Below, piece by piece: positions 7,288 to 13,874 of a DNA stretch of 14,083 nt. The DNA is from Christensenellaceae bacterium (GTDB lineage Bacteria > Bacillota > Clostridia > Christensenellales > Borkfalkiaceae). Made by a program: the position numbers and the translations under genes. The notes beneath the pieces are model-generated. The model was not told where the DNA came from. It made no database searches and saw only the letters and a program-made list of their open reading frames with translations. The DNA is taken from the NCBI GenBank assembly GCA_948482865.1, contig CAOMHR010000021.1, forward strand, positions 1 to 14,083, read 5' to 3'. The first letter of the stretch is position 1. Each line of letters begins with the position of its first letter.

Positions 7288-8034
7288 ATGGGCAAGAAAA
7301 AGAAACATATCCAAACGGATAAAGAGAGACAATTTCAGGAAGAAGCGGCACGCAAGCGGAAAGAGCTTGCCGCGGCAAGACGCTTAAAACGCGTAAAGGA
7401 CGCTTGGTGGCTGGTTGGCTTTGCGTGCGCCTTATTCGCCCTTTCATTGGGATTTACCGTGTGGACAGTCGCACGGATGCACAACTTCGAAACAAACTAT
7501 CTCACCGTAAGCGGCACAGTCAGCGATTATAAAGTGCATCACGGATCGGCAACAACCGGACATTATAGCAGGACGACGTATACTCTGGTTATTTCTTACA
7601 CCGTCGGCGGACGTGAGTATGAGTTTTCGGACACGGTTGCATACCGCGCACGCCCGACTGATATGATCGGCACGACTACTGAAATTTACGTCAATCCGCT
7701 AAATCCCGAAAAGGCAAAAAAAGTGACGACGGCGGATGACCCGTCAATTGTAAGCGCAATAATCTTTCCGTTCAGTGCGATAATTTATACGCTTGGCGTC
7801 CTTCTTCTGTTACAGGAAAAGGGAAGCTCATTCGTAAAACGGCTTTTTCGGATTTGGCTGCCCGTATTCCTTTGGTGTGCAACGAGCGTTCTGCTCTTTT
7901 GGATAGGGCTTCCGGACAACAGGTTTAGCGCGGTGTTTACCCGTGTGGAAGGGGCAATCGGCTATGCCGTCGTAGGGGGCGTTGCATTAATTGCCATTTT
8001 AATTGACGGGATAATAAGTAAAAAAAACAGGTAG
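7288..8034 (+). CDS. DUF3592-like membrane protein
   Basis: A 248-residue protein of unknown function. Residues 1-37 are very basic and helical (many Lys/Arg, KKKK near the start), so the N terminus should stay in the cytoplasm. A first membrane segment spans about 39-63. Then comes an outward-facing beta-rich domain (about 70-147), with TVSGTVSDYKV, YTLVISYTVGGREYEFSD and EIYVNPLNPEKA. This pattern of V-x-G-x-V, Y-x-V-x-G-x-x-Y and 'Y-x-P-x-x-P' is typical of DUF3592 proteins. Three more membrane segments follow (about 152-176, 187-207 and 222-240), and the C terminus is basic. GAGGGA (7277-7282) is the ribosome binding site. It is monocistronic, with its own promoter and a terminator hairpin downstream, and there is no functional hint from the neighbours. 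Confidence 0.82.
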   Translation: MGKKKKHIQTDKERQFQEEAARKRKELAAARRLKRVKDAWWLVGFACALFALSLGFTVWTVARMHNFETNYLTVSGTVSDYKVHHGSATTGHYSRTTYTLVISYTVGGREYEFSDTVAYRARPTDMIGTTTEIYVNPLNPEKAKKVTTADDPSIVSAIIFPFSAIIYTLGVLLLLQEKGSSFVKRLFRIWLPVFLWCATSVLLFWIGLPDNRFSAVFTRVEGAIGYAVVGGVALIAILIDGIISKKNR

Positions 8035-8079
8035 CTTGCACGCTAACTTTTGCCGTTTTGTAAATAATGCAATATACAG

Positions 8080-8112
8080 GAAGCGCTCGTGCAATCGCCC
8101 GAGCGCTTCTTT
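8080..8112. terminator. Hairpin terminator between the DUF3592-like gene and yggS
   Basis: GAAGCGCTCG (8080-8089) pairs over 10 bp with CGAGCGCTTC (8100-8109), with a 10-nt loop followed by TTTA. It lies between convergent genes. The T-tract is short on both strands. Confidence 0.65.
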
Positions 8113-8165
8113 ATAGTCTGCTTAAAAATATTTCTTTGAAAAGTTTTCCCTGTTTGATGTGCGGT

Positions 8166-8831
8166 TTACTTATTGTAATTCCTTGCGCCGAAAACAGAAG
8201 TCCCCAGCCGCACCGTGTTTGCCCCCTGTTCAACGCAGAGTTCCCAGTCGCCGCTCATTCCCATTGAAAGGTACTTAAAATTGCCGTCGTTCAGCCCGTC
8301 GTAAAGTACGCGCATTTCCTTTGCCAGCTTTTGCAGAAGGCGTATATCGTCAGAAAGCGGAAGCATAGCCATCAGTCCTTTTACGTTTAAAGACGGCAGC
8401 GATTTTATGATTTTTAAAGCGCTTTCCGCTTCGTTGTATTCAAAACCGCCCTTGGTCGGCTGGTTGCCGATATTTATCTGCAACAGAATATCCGAAGTAA
8501 TTTGCGCTTTACTGCTCTTGTTTGAAAGTTCTTCCGCAAGACTCATTCTGTCAACAGAGTGGTACAGGTCTACCCTGCCCAAAAGGTATTTTATTTTGTT
8601 CGTCTGCAAATGCCCTATAAAATGGCGGCGGGGGTTGCCGCAAATAAGGTCGTACTTATCGCGGAATTCCTGCACGTGGTTGTCTCCGATATCGCTTATT
8701 CCTGCGGCGATTGCGCGGTTTATACTTTCAACCGTCTGCAATTTTACCGCGGCTACGACCTTTACATTTTCGCCGAAAGGGTTTTTATCGGGTATTCCGG
8801 CAAAAAGGTTTTTTACGTTTTGTTCAATCAT
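8166..8831 (-). CDS. yggS: YggS/PLPBP-family pyridoxal-phosphate-binding protein
   Basis: This is a single-domain PLP carrier with an alanine-racemase-like TIM barrel and no known catalytic activity. It buffers PLP and affects amino-acid and vitamin B6 homeostasis. The 221 residues match the family length and landmarks: Lys30 in VVAAVK (the Schiff-base lysine), IGDNHVQEF, HFIGHLQTNKIK, SVDR, GLMAMLP, and the phosphate-binding end LSMGMSGDWE...VRLGTSVFGAR. In many Bacillota the gene sits in the sepF/ylm division cluster; here it is alone. No Shine-Dalgarno is present. The -10 box ends only 7 nt before the ATG, so the mRNA is predicted to be leaderless. The next in-frame ATG is far inside the barrel, so this start is secure. 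Confidence 0.95.
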   Translation of the reverse strand: MIEQNVKNLFAGIPDKNPFGENVKVVAAVKLQTVESINRAIAAGISDIGDNHVQEFRDKYDLICGNPRRHFIGHLQTNKIKYLLGRVDLYHSVDRMSLAEELSNKSSKAQITSDILLQINIGNQPTKGGFEYNEAESALKIIKSLPSLNVKGLMAMLPLSDDIRLLQKLAKEMRVLYDGLNDGNFKYLSMGMSGDWELCVEQGANTVRLGTSVFGARNYNK

Positions 8832-8838
8832 AGTAATA

Positions 8839-8867
8839 ATTTTAAATCAACCGTTAAAATAAGTCAA
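8839..8867 (-). promoter_or_regulatory. Promoter of yggS, placing the start site at the ATG
   Basis: On the minus strand TTGACT (8867-8862) and TAAAAT (8844-8839) are 17 nt apart. Only 7 nt (8838-8832) separate the -10 box from the start codon at 8831, which is the usual distance to a transcription start. A leaderless transcript is therefore expected. Confidence 0.7.
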
Positions 8868-8941
8868 ACGCATTTTACCTTGCATATTAAGGCGGGTTGT
8901 TACAATATATATAAAACGGTGCATTTTCAGCCATACTATTA

Positions 8942-8970
8942 TTGACATTAAAATAAAGCCGTGTTAAAAT
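8942..8970 (+). promoter_or_regulatory. Promoter of the polysaccharide two-gene unit
   Basis: TTGACA (8942-8947) and TAAAAT (8965-8970) are spaced by 17 nt; transcription should start near 8977. This excludes the in-frame GTG at 8961 as start of the next gene, because it overlaps the -10 region. Confidence 0.75.
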
Positions 8971-9014
8971 ATTTCCGTAAAATGGAAATGTTGCCGCGGC
9001 GTAGCGCGGTGTAT

Positions 9015-9662
9015 ATGTTTTACAATCTGTTTGATTTAAGTCACACGAAAGCGGGAGAATATTTAAAATCATTCGACTATCCCTGGCAGGCTTTAAAGTG
9101 GCTTGAAGGTTGCATTCTGACCCTTTCAAGGTCGCTTTCGCAAAATTACAGACAGATAGCCGAAGGCGTGTTTGTCCACAAAAGCGCAAAAATTGCGGCT
9201 ACCGCGCAAATTTGCGCGCCCTGCATAATCGGCGAAGGCAGTGAGATAAGGCATTGCGCGTTCATACGCGGCAGCGCGCTTATCGGCAAATATTGCGTCG
9301 TGGGGAATTCTACAGAACTTAAAAATTCTATCCTTTTCGACGGAGTTCAGGTTCCGCACTTCAACTATGTGGGCGACAGTATTCTGGGGCGCGGGGCGCA
9401 TCTGGGCGCGGGCGCAATAACGTCAAACGTAAAGTCAGACCGCTCGCCCGTTGACGTCAGAGACGGGCAGAACGTAATACATACAAACCTTATAAAACTT
9501 GGCGCAATGGTCGGCGATTATGCCGAAATAGGCTGTAACGCAGTGCTTAACCCCGGCGCGGTAGTGGGCAGGGGGGCGACGGTTTATCCGCTTTCAAGCG
9601 TGCGCGGCACGGTGCCTGAAAATTGCATTTACAAAGGCGGCGAAGTAACGCCGAAAAAATAA
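9015..9662 (+). CDS. GlmU-like left-handed beta-helix protein (nucleotidyl-sugar/acetyltransferase family)
   Basis: The product is about 215 residues and resembles the C-terminal acetyltransferase half of GlmU without the pyrophosphorylase half; such proteins are often annotated as UDP-GlcNAc pyrophosphorylase-like. Hexapeptide repeats are visible from about residue 52 (VFVHKSAKIAATAQI, CIIGEGSEI, ALIGKYCVVG) and again at about 160-200. The segment VPHFNYVGDSILGRG (His115) matches the GlmU stretch that carries its catalytic histidine, followed by LGAGAITSNVK. The start is uncertain: ATGs at 8982 and 8988 are also in frame, but they would give a near-leaderless message, while 9015 begins just ahead of NLFDLSHT, where I recall relatives beginning. 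None of them has a ribosome binding site. The sugar transferase follows after 3 nt, so a role in making or acetylating a surface sugar is inferred. Confidence 0.85.
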   Translation: MFYNLFDLSHTKAGEYLKSFDYPWQALKWLEGCILTLSRSLSQNYRQIAEGVFVHKSAKIAATAQICAPCIIGEGSEIRHCAFIRGSALIGKYCVVGNSTELKNSILFDGVQVPHFNYVGDSILGRGAHLGAGAITSNVKSDRSPVDVRDGQNVIHTNLIKLGAMVGDYAEIGCNAVLNPGAVVGRGATVYPLSSVRGTVPENCIYKGGEVTPKK

Positions 9663-9665
9663 ATT

Positions 9666-10355
9666 ATGAAATCACGCAAAAGAGAAAACGCAATAAAATT
9701 TGAAGGCGAGCGTCAGTCTTACCGCAAACGCGGATTCAGATACGGTTGCTACAGCTTTTTCAAGCGCGCTTTCGATATATCTTCGTCAGGGCTTATGATT
9801 TTACTCTTGTCCTGGTTTATTCTTTTTTGCCTGTTGATAAAGTGGCTTGAAGATTTTCATAATCCCGTGTATCTTTCAAAGCGCGTGGGTAAAGACGGCA
9901 GGGTCTTTAAAATAGCTAAAATACGCACAATGGTTCCGAATGCAGAGCGGATGAAACAGCAGCTCATAGACGCGGGACTAAACGAAGCCGACCCGCCTGC
10001 GTTCAAGATGAAAAACGACCCCAGAATTACGAGATTAGGTAAATTTTTCAGGAAGTTTTCCATTGACGAGCTTTTGCAGCTTTTCAATATTTTCGGTGGC
10101 TCTATGAGCGTGGTGGGACCCCGTCCGCCCATACCCGAAGAAGTTGCGGAATATACCGAAGACCAGCTTCACCGCCTTGACGTAAAGGGCGGACTGCTGT
10201 GCCTTTGGCAGATTAAGCGCAAGCGCAATGAGATATCTTTTGACGACTGGGTTAAACTGGACGTGGAGTATATAAGAAAACAAAGTTTGTGGCTTGATTT
10301 CAAAATTATAGTTAAGGGCGCGTTTATGGTCATTTTCGACCACAGCGGCGAGTAA
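9666..10355 (+). CDS. Polyprenyl-phosphate sugar-1-phosphate transferase (bacterial sugar transferase family)
   Basis: The enzyme would load the first sugar phosphate from a nucleotide sugar onto undecaprenyl phosphate at the inner membrane, starting a capsule, exopolysaccharide or teichoic-type glycan. The 229 residues show a basic N terminus, FFKRAFDISSSG (31-42), a hydrophobic membrane segment (about 41-59), KRVGKDGRVFKIAKIRTM (72-89), DPRITRLGKFFRKFSIDELLQ with the Asp134-Glu135 dyad, GGSMSVVGPRPP (144-155) and a C-terminal LWQ...SFDDWVKLDVEYI block. Two usually conserved prolines are changed: DELPQ reads DELLQ, and the PGITG-type turn reads GGLLCLWQ. No Shine-Dalgarno is seen; with 3 nt after the upstream stop, translation is probably by coupling. 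Confidence 0.92.
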   Translation: MKSRKRENAIKFEGERQSYRKRGFRYGCYSFFKRAFDISSSGLMILLLSWFILFCLLIKWLEDFHNPVYLSKRVGKDGRVFKIAKIRTMVPNAERMKQQLIDAGLNEADPPAFKMKNDPRITRLGKFFRKFSIDELLQLFNIFGGSMSVVGPRPPIPEEVAEYTEDQLHRLDVKGGLLCLWQIKRKRNEISFDDWVKLDVEYIRKQSLWLDFKIIVKGAFMVIFDHSGE

Positions 10356-10365
10356 AATCCAAATT

Positions 10366-10398
10366 AAAAAGGAGACCGTTTATTCGGTCTCCTTATAT
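10366..10398. terminator. Bidirectional terminator overlapping the end of the ligase gene
   Basis: AAGGAGACCG (10369-10378) pairs with CGGTCTCCTT (10385-10394), 10 bp around a 6-nt loop. On the minus strand it is followed by a T5 run, and on the plus strand by ATATTTTT. The stop codon of the minus-strand gene (10382-10380) lies inside the loop, so the hairpin includes the last codons. Confidence 0.88.
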
Positions 10399-11783
10399 TT
10401 TTGCGATTGTACCAGAATTGCTATCAGCGAGCTGTAAACAATAGTAGGGAAAATGTAGAACAGATGGTTGTCTATAATGCTTATCAGAACCATAGAGAGC
10501 GCGGTTATCGCTATAAAACTGCGGTCGACGGTTACGTTTCTGAAAAAGCAGATTATCGTCTGTACCCTGTGCACGGCGTAAGCCGCAAGTCCGAGTATTC
10601 CGCAAGCCGCAAGCATCTGGATAATTGTGTTGTGATACATCAAAGGAATTATTTCCAGCCCGACCATTTCGGCGGCGGGCGGTATGTCTACGTAGAATCC
10701 TGCGCCGAATACGGGGTGCGCTTTAAAGTTTTCAATTCCTATCTGCCATATTTTCCATCTGCCGCTGCCGTTTAGTTCTCCGTCTGTAACTATATTGTCA
10801 AACAGCTTTTTCAGATAGGGGAAAATCAAATCCTGTTTAAGTCCGCAAATTATAATTGCCCCGATAAGCGCCGCGCCTATAATCAGCGTATTGGCTATAC
10901 GGTTTTTACCCTTTACCAGAAGTATTATCGCGCACACGGGGAAAATTACCGCCGCGCCCAACATTGACTGGCGGCTCATAGACATAATCGCGGCTACGAC
11001 AAGCCCGACTGAGTAGAGCGTAAGCGGAAATCCATACCTGTATTTCCCCGCAAGGTAAGTTGCCGAAGGAATGCACAGCACAAGATACATACCCATAGTG
11101 TTGTGAACGCCCCAGCCGTACATAAGTTTGTCCCTGTCAATGCCGTTTTCGGTAAACACGCCTTCCGTCGTAATGTAGGCGACGACAAGCTCGGTGACAA
11201 GCACTACGCTGAAAGCCATTAATGCCACGGCAACGTTTATAAATGTGTTTTTGTTTACCTTGATATTATCTTTTATCAGCGTAAAAATTCCAAGGAAGAA
11301 AAACGCCATAAACACGCCGTAGGCAAGATTCATAGGGTCGTAATTTTTTGTCGTTACGCCATTGAGCAAAAAAGTTACCGAAAGAGCGCACAGCCCGAAG
11401 AAAACGGGGGTGGGCTTAAACTTTTTTCTGACGCCCAGCATAATTATTCTGTACAGCATGGCGCCGACGAACAGCGCGATGAGTATTATGACCTGCACCG
11501 TTACCGCAGTCTGAAAATAATAGTCAGAGCCGCCGACGGTGTAAGAAGGGGAGTTCTTTTTGGAAATCATCAAATGAAGAAAGGGGAACTGGCAAACCAG
11601 CGGCGTTAAATCGTCCAGAACAATGAGCATACATATGCCCAGCGCGGCGGTATAGTACATAACCGCCAAATCAAGTCCGGTGTAGTAACATATCAGCGAA
11701 ATTGCAGCCGACAAAAAAGGAAGGTATCTTGACGAAAGCACTCTTTTAAAACTATTCAGACTTTTTGCTGCGGTCAGCTTCAT
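10380..11783 (-). CDS. O-antigen ligase/polymerase-like polytopic membrane protein
   Basis: The 467-residue product has roughly ten to twelve hydrophobic segments and belongs, by layout, to the O-antigen ligase/Wzy superfamily, which joins or polymerises undecaprenyl-linked oligosaccharides outside the cytoplasmic membrane. The diagnostic part is the long outer loop near residues 335-390: SGRWKIWQIGIENFKAHPVFGAGF, followed by LMYHNTIIQMLAACGILGL, as in the family. MSMSRQSML precedes it. The ATG at 11783 is chosen over an in-frame GTG at 11819: the GTG lies between the -10 box and the expected transcription start, whereas the ATG has AAAGGA (11796-11791) 7 nt upstream. It is convergent with the sugar transferase. 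In a Gram-positive a capsule or exopolysaccharide polymerase is more likely than a lipopolysaccharide ligase. Confidence 0.88.
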   Translation of the reverse strand: MKLTAAKSLNSFKRVLSSRYLPFLSAAISLICYYTGLDLAVMYYTAALGICMLIVLDDLTPLVCQFPFLHLMISKKNSPSYTVGGSDYYFQTAVTVQVIILIALFVGAMLYRIIMLGVRKKFKPTPVFFGLCALSVTFLLNGVTTKNYDPMNLAYGVFMAFFFLGIFTLIKDNIKVNKNTFINVAVALMAFSVVLVTELVVAYITTEGVFTENGIDRDKLMYGWGVHNTMGMYLVLCIPSATYLAGKYRYGFPLTLYSVGLVVAAIMSMSRQSMLGAAVIFPVCAIILLVKGKNRIANTLIIGAALIGAIIICGLKQDLIFPYLKKLFDNIVTDGELNGSGRWKIWQIGIENFKAHPVFGAGFYVDIPPAAEMVGLEIIPLMYHNTIIQMLAACGILGLAAYAVHRVQTIICFFRNVTVDRSFIAITALSMVLISIIDNHLFYIFPTIVYSSLIAILVQSQKYKETE

Positions 11784-11821
11784 TTTCAAATCCTTTTCCC
11801 AAGTTTTTCTTAACTTCACTA

Positions 11822-11850
11822 ATTATAGCCTATGTCCCTTTCAAAGTCAA
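11822..11850 (-). promoter_or_regulatory. Promoter of the O-antigen ligase-like gene
   Basis: On the minus strand TTGACT (11850-11845) and TATAAT (11827-11822) are 17 nt apart. The expected start near 11815 leaves a leader of about 30 nt with the ribosome binding site. Confidence 0.8.
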
Positions 11851-11868
11851 TAATGCGGCGGTTATTTC

Positions 11869-11898
11869 TTGACAAGTCGGGGCAAAAATTGGTAAAAT
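11869..11898 (+). promoter_or_regulatory. Promoter of the DGR reverse transcriptase gene
   Basis: TTGACA (11869-11874) and TAAAAT (11893-11898) are separated by 18 nt. The -10 lies inside a short palindrome, GGTAA-AA-TTACC (11891-11902), a possible operator. It is back to back with the ligase promoter, 18 nt between the two -35 boxes. Confidence 0.7.
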
Positions 11899-11936
11899 TA
11901 CCCATAACCACCACATTCATTTAATTTTAACTACAT

Positions 11937-13061
11937 ATGATAAAGCAGACATTCGAAGAGGTATTCACCTTCGAAGCCTTGTACCGCGCACATATGAAAG
12001 GGCGAAACAGCAAACGCGACAAAAAGCCCCTTGTACGCTTCGAAATGAGTATGCTCAACCACCTGTATGACATTTACCTTAAAATTTTAAACGGTAAATT
12101 CAGGTTTGGCAATTACAGCGCGTTTGTTGTTTACGAGCCGAAAAAACGCGAAATCCAGACGCTGCACTATTCCGCGAGAATAGTCCAGCACGTTCTCTGC
12201 GACGACGTTTTAATGCCCTATTTTTCCAAGCGCGCGATTATGGACAACTGCGTGTGCCAGGTAGGAAAGGGCAGTCATTTTGCCTTGCGCAGGTTTGAAA
12301 ATATGCTACGGAAGCATATCAGACAACACGGCGTCAAGGGTTATTTTTTAAAATGCGATATTTTGAAATATTTCCCCAGTATGCCGCACGCTCAGATGAA
12401 GCAGGTTTTTTGCGACCCGATAAAGGACAAACGCCTGCGCGCTATGGTTGAAGGGGTGATAGACAGTTATCATACCCACTCCGACTACCTTGAACGTTAT
12501 GATATTCCCGCGCTGGGAAATTCCGGACGCGACACGGGGCGCGGCACCCCCATAGGCAACCAGACAAGTCAGGTCTTCGGAATGTTTTATTTGAACGCCG
12601 TGGACAGGCTTGTGAAGGAAAAACTCAGAGTCAAATGCTACTCGCGTTATATGGACGACTTTGTGCTTGTCCACGAAGATAAGGATTTTATCCGCTTCGC
12701 CCTTGAAGAAATTAAAAAAGTTGTTGCAAAGTTAGGTCTTTTTCTCAATTCCAAAACCCAGATTTTTCCCCTTAAAAACGGCGTGACGTATCTCGGTTTC
12801 AGGTATATCGTGACGCCTGCGGGCAACGTTATAAAGACGGTGAAAAAGCGTACCCGCACGCGTATGCGCTGGCGCGCCCGCCTTATAAAAAAGGCGTACT
12901 ACGACGGTGCGATTGACAGCGACAGGGTGCAGATGTCCCTTTCGGCGTTTCACGGTCACCTGAAATTCGCCAACACGTACAGATTAAGAAAAGAACTTTT
13001 TGACAGGCTGTCCGCGCTCGTCAACGACAATTTTAAACTGAGGAAAAAGTATGCTAACTGA
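11937..13061 (+). CDS. Diversity-generating retroelement reverse transcriptase
   Basis: A 374-residue reverse transcriptase that, in the DGR family, copies a template-repeat RNA with adenine-directed errors so that the cDNA can replace a variable repeat in a target gene. Visible blocks are REIQTLHYSARIVQHVL (71-87), motif A FLKCDILKYFPSM with Asp141 (137-149), motif B GTPIGNQTSQ (203-212), motif C YMDD with Asp240/Asp241, LGLFLNSKTQIF (256-267) and VTYLGFRY (273-280). IGNQTSQ is the DGR-type motif B; group II intron enzymes usually have QGGxxSP-type sequences there. There is no maturase, HNH or RNase H domain, and the C-terminal thumb region is basic. All catalytic residues are intact. The ATG has no Shine-Dalgarno. 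The gene overlaps avd by 11 nt and its codon use resembles the host genes. Confidence 0.95.
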   Translation: MIKQTFEEVFTFEALYRAHMKGRNSKRDKKPLVRFEMSMLNHLYDIYLKILNGKFRFGNYSAFVVYEPKKREIQTLHYSARIVQHVLCDDVLMPYFSKRAIMDNCVCQVGKGSHFALRRFENMLRKHIRQHGVKGYFLKCDILKYFPSMPHAQMKQVFCDPIKDKRLRAMVEGVIDSYHTHSDYLERYDIPALGNSGRDTGRGTPIGNQTSQVFGMFYLNAVDRLVKEKLRVKCYSRYMDDFVLVHEDKDFIRFALEEIKKVVAKLGLFLNSKTQIFPLKNGVTYLGFRYIVTPAGNVIKTVKKRTRTRMRWRARLIKKAYYDGAIDSDRVQMSLSAFHGHLKFANTYRLRKELFDRLSALVNDNFKLRKKYAN

Positions 13062-13587
13062 AGAAGAACAGCTTTCGATAGAATTTATAGAAAACGCCAT
13101 CGGCGAAGAACTGAACGCCGACCGTATGCCCGATTTACCAGACCCGCCCGCTGCGCACGAACGCGACGAAAGCATTGAAGGGAAAGAAAACAAAGTTTCG
13201 CGCAAGCCGTTTGTGATACGCGACTTCGAACAGCAGCGCGATAAGGAAATGGCGGTGTTCACCCACGCGAAAAAACTGAGCGAATACATTTTCGTAATCA
13301 CCGAAAAATCCCCCAAAAAATTGCGCTGGTCGATAGTGGCAAGGCTTCAGAATTGCTCTGTCGACGTAATAGAAAACCTTTACCGCGCCAATTACGAGCG
13401 TGAAACGGAACCGCGTTTGAATTACCAGAAATCCGCGTCTGTAAGTTTAAGCCTTTTAGACTTTTTTGCCGAAGCGGCGAAACGCAAACAGGCGATAAAT
13501 TTCCGCCAGCTGACCATAATTTCGCGCGAACTTACCGAAGTGCGCCGCCTTTTAAACGGCTGGGTAAAAAGCACGAAAAACAAATAA
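13051..13587 (+). CDS. avd: DGR accessory variability determinant (Avd-like four-helix bundle) with N-terminal extension
   Basis: Avd proteins are small basic four-helix bundles that form pentamers, bind the DGR reverse transcriptase and its template RNA, and are needed for cDNA synthesis. Here residues about 57-178 match that fold: EQQRDKEMAVFTHAKKL, then EKSPKKLRWSIVARLQNCSV, the helix with VIENLYRAN, the RLNYQKSA helix, and the final RRLLNGWVKS, which corresponds to the L-x-GW-x-KS end of the family. The first 55 residues are an acidic, Pro-rich, probably disordered extension; typical Avd proteins have about 115-130 residues, this one 178. The ATG at 13051 lies within the last codons of the reverse transcriptase gene in the +1 frame, with GAGGA (13040-13044) 6 nt upstream. 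The overlap implies coupled translation. The template repeat follows at once. Confidence 0.85.
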   Translation: MLTEEEQLSIEFIENAIGEELNADRMPDLPDPPAAHERDESIEGKENKVSRKPFVIRDFEQQRDKEMAVFTHAKKLSEYIFVITEKSPKKLRWSIVARLQNCSVDVIENLYRANYERETEPRLNYQKSASVSLSLLDFFAEAAKRKQAINFRQLTIISRELTEVRRLLNGWVKSTKNK

Positions 13588-13591
13588 ATTG

Positions 13592-13620
13592 TTGTATTTT
13601 ACGCGTGCGGGTGTTATAAT
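13592..13620 (+). promoter_or_regulatory. Extended -10 promoter for the template RNA
   Basis: A perfect TATAAT (13615-13620) is preceded by TGT (13612-13614), an extended -10 (TGnTATAAT). The -35 position, 17 nt upstream, reads TTGTAT (13592-13597). It starts 5 nt after the avd stop codon, and transcription should begin near 13627, just before the template repeat. An ATG at 13619 overlaps the -10 box and so cannot be in this transcript. Confidence 0.65.
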
Positions 13621-13639
13621 GCCGTCAAAGGGCAGTAAG

Positions 13640-13770
13640 CCTTGTGTGATACGGCTGCGTTCCGGCAATAATAATGAACCTAACAATTCTAATGTTCTCA
13701 CGTCCTCGGGCGGCGCTCGTCCTGCTTACACTGCTGCTTCTCTGGCGGTGCGGCCTGCGCTTCACCCGTT
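13640..13770 (+). repeat. DGR template repeat (TR), boundaries approximate
   Basis: In the frame starting at 13652 the sequence reads RLRSGNNNEPNNSNVL, later GARPAYTAASLAVRPAL. Codons 13667-13693 are AAT/AAC-rich (six Asn codons and GAA), with 14 adenines in 27 bases. Adenine changes at the first two positions of AAY codons give many residues but no stop, the hallmark of DGR templates. The RLRSG opening and VRPAL end match the C-type-lectin-fold (DUF6273-like) domains that often carry variable repeats. The 3' part (about 13740-13762) is GC-rich and adenine-poor, as expected for an initiation-of-homing segment. No matching variable repeat is visible in this window, so the exact limits cannot be set. 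Confidence 0.75.
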
Positions 13771-13874
13771 CGCAAAAGACAAAGCGAACTTTCCCGCATT
13801 TAACGCACAAAGTGCTTTGAACAGAAGATAGGAGTTGAAGGGGCTTACGTCCTGCCTTTTCAAGGCGAAAAATG

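Noticed and set aside
8961..8981. GTG start at 8961 for the GlmU-like gene
   Set aside because: The codon lies in the spacer/-10 region of the promoter at 8942-8970, so it would not be in the mRNA.
10401..10775. Plus-strand open frame antisense to the O-antigen ligase-like gene
   Set aside because: It is a shadow of the real minus-strand gene; the residues show no coherent domain.
11784..11819. GTG start at 11819 for the O-antigen ligase-like gene
   Set aside because: It falls between the -10 box and the expected transcription start and lacks a ribosome binding site; ATG 11783 has AAAGGA at good spacing.
11937..13061. Group II intron or other retron-type reverse transcriptase
   Set aside because: There is no maturase or HNH domain, no intron RNA boundary is visible, motif B is the DGR-type IGNQTSQ, and an Avd-like gene overlaps it.
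13589..13831. An 80-codon open frame over the template repeat (M...VIRLRSG...)
   Set aside because: Its first codon has no ribosome binding site, its later ATG overlaps the -10 box of a promoter, and its composition (Asn AAT/AAC runs, VRPAL end) is explained by a DGR template. I treat it as non-coding.
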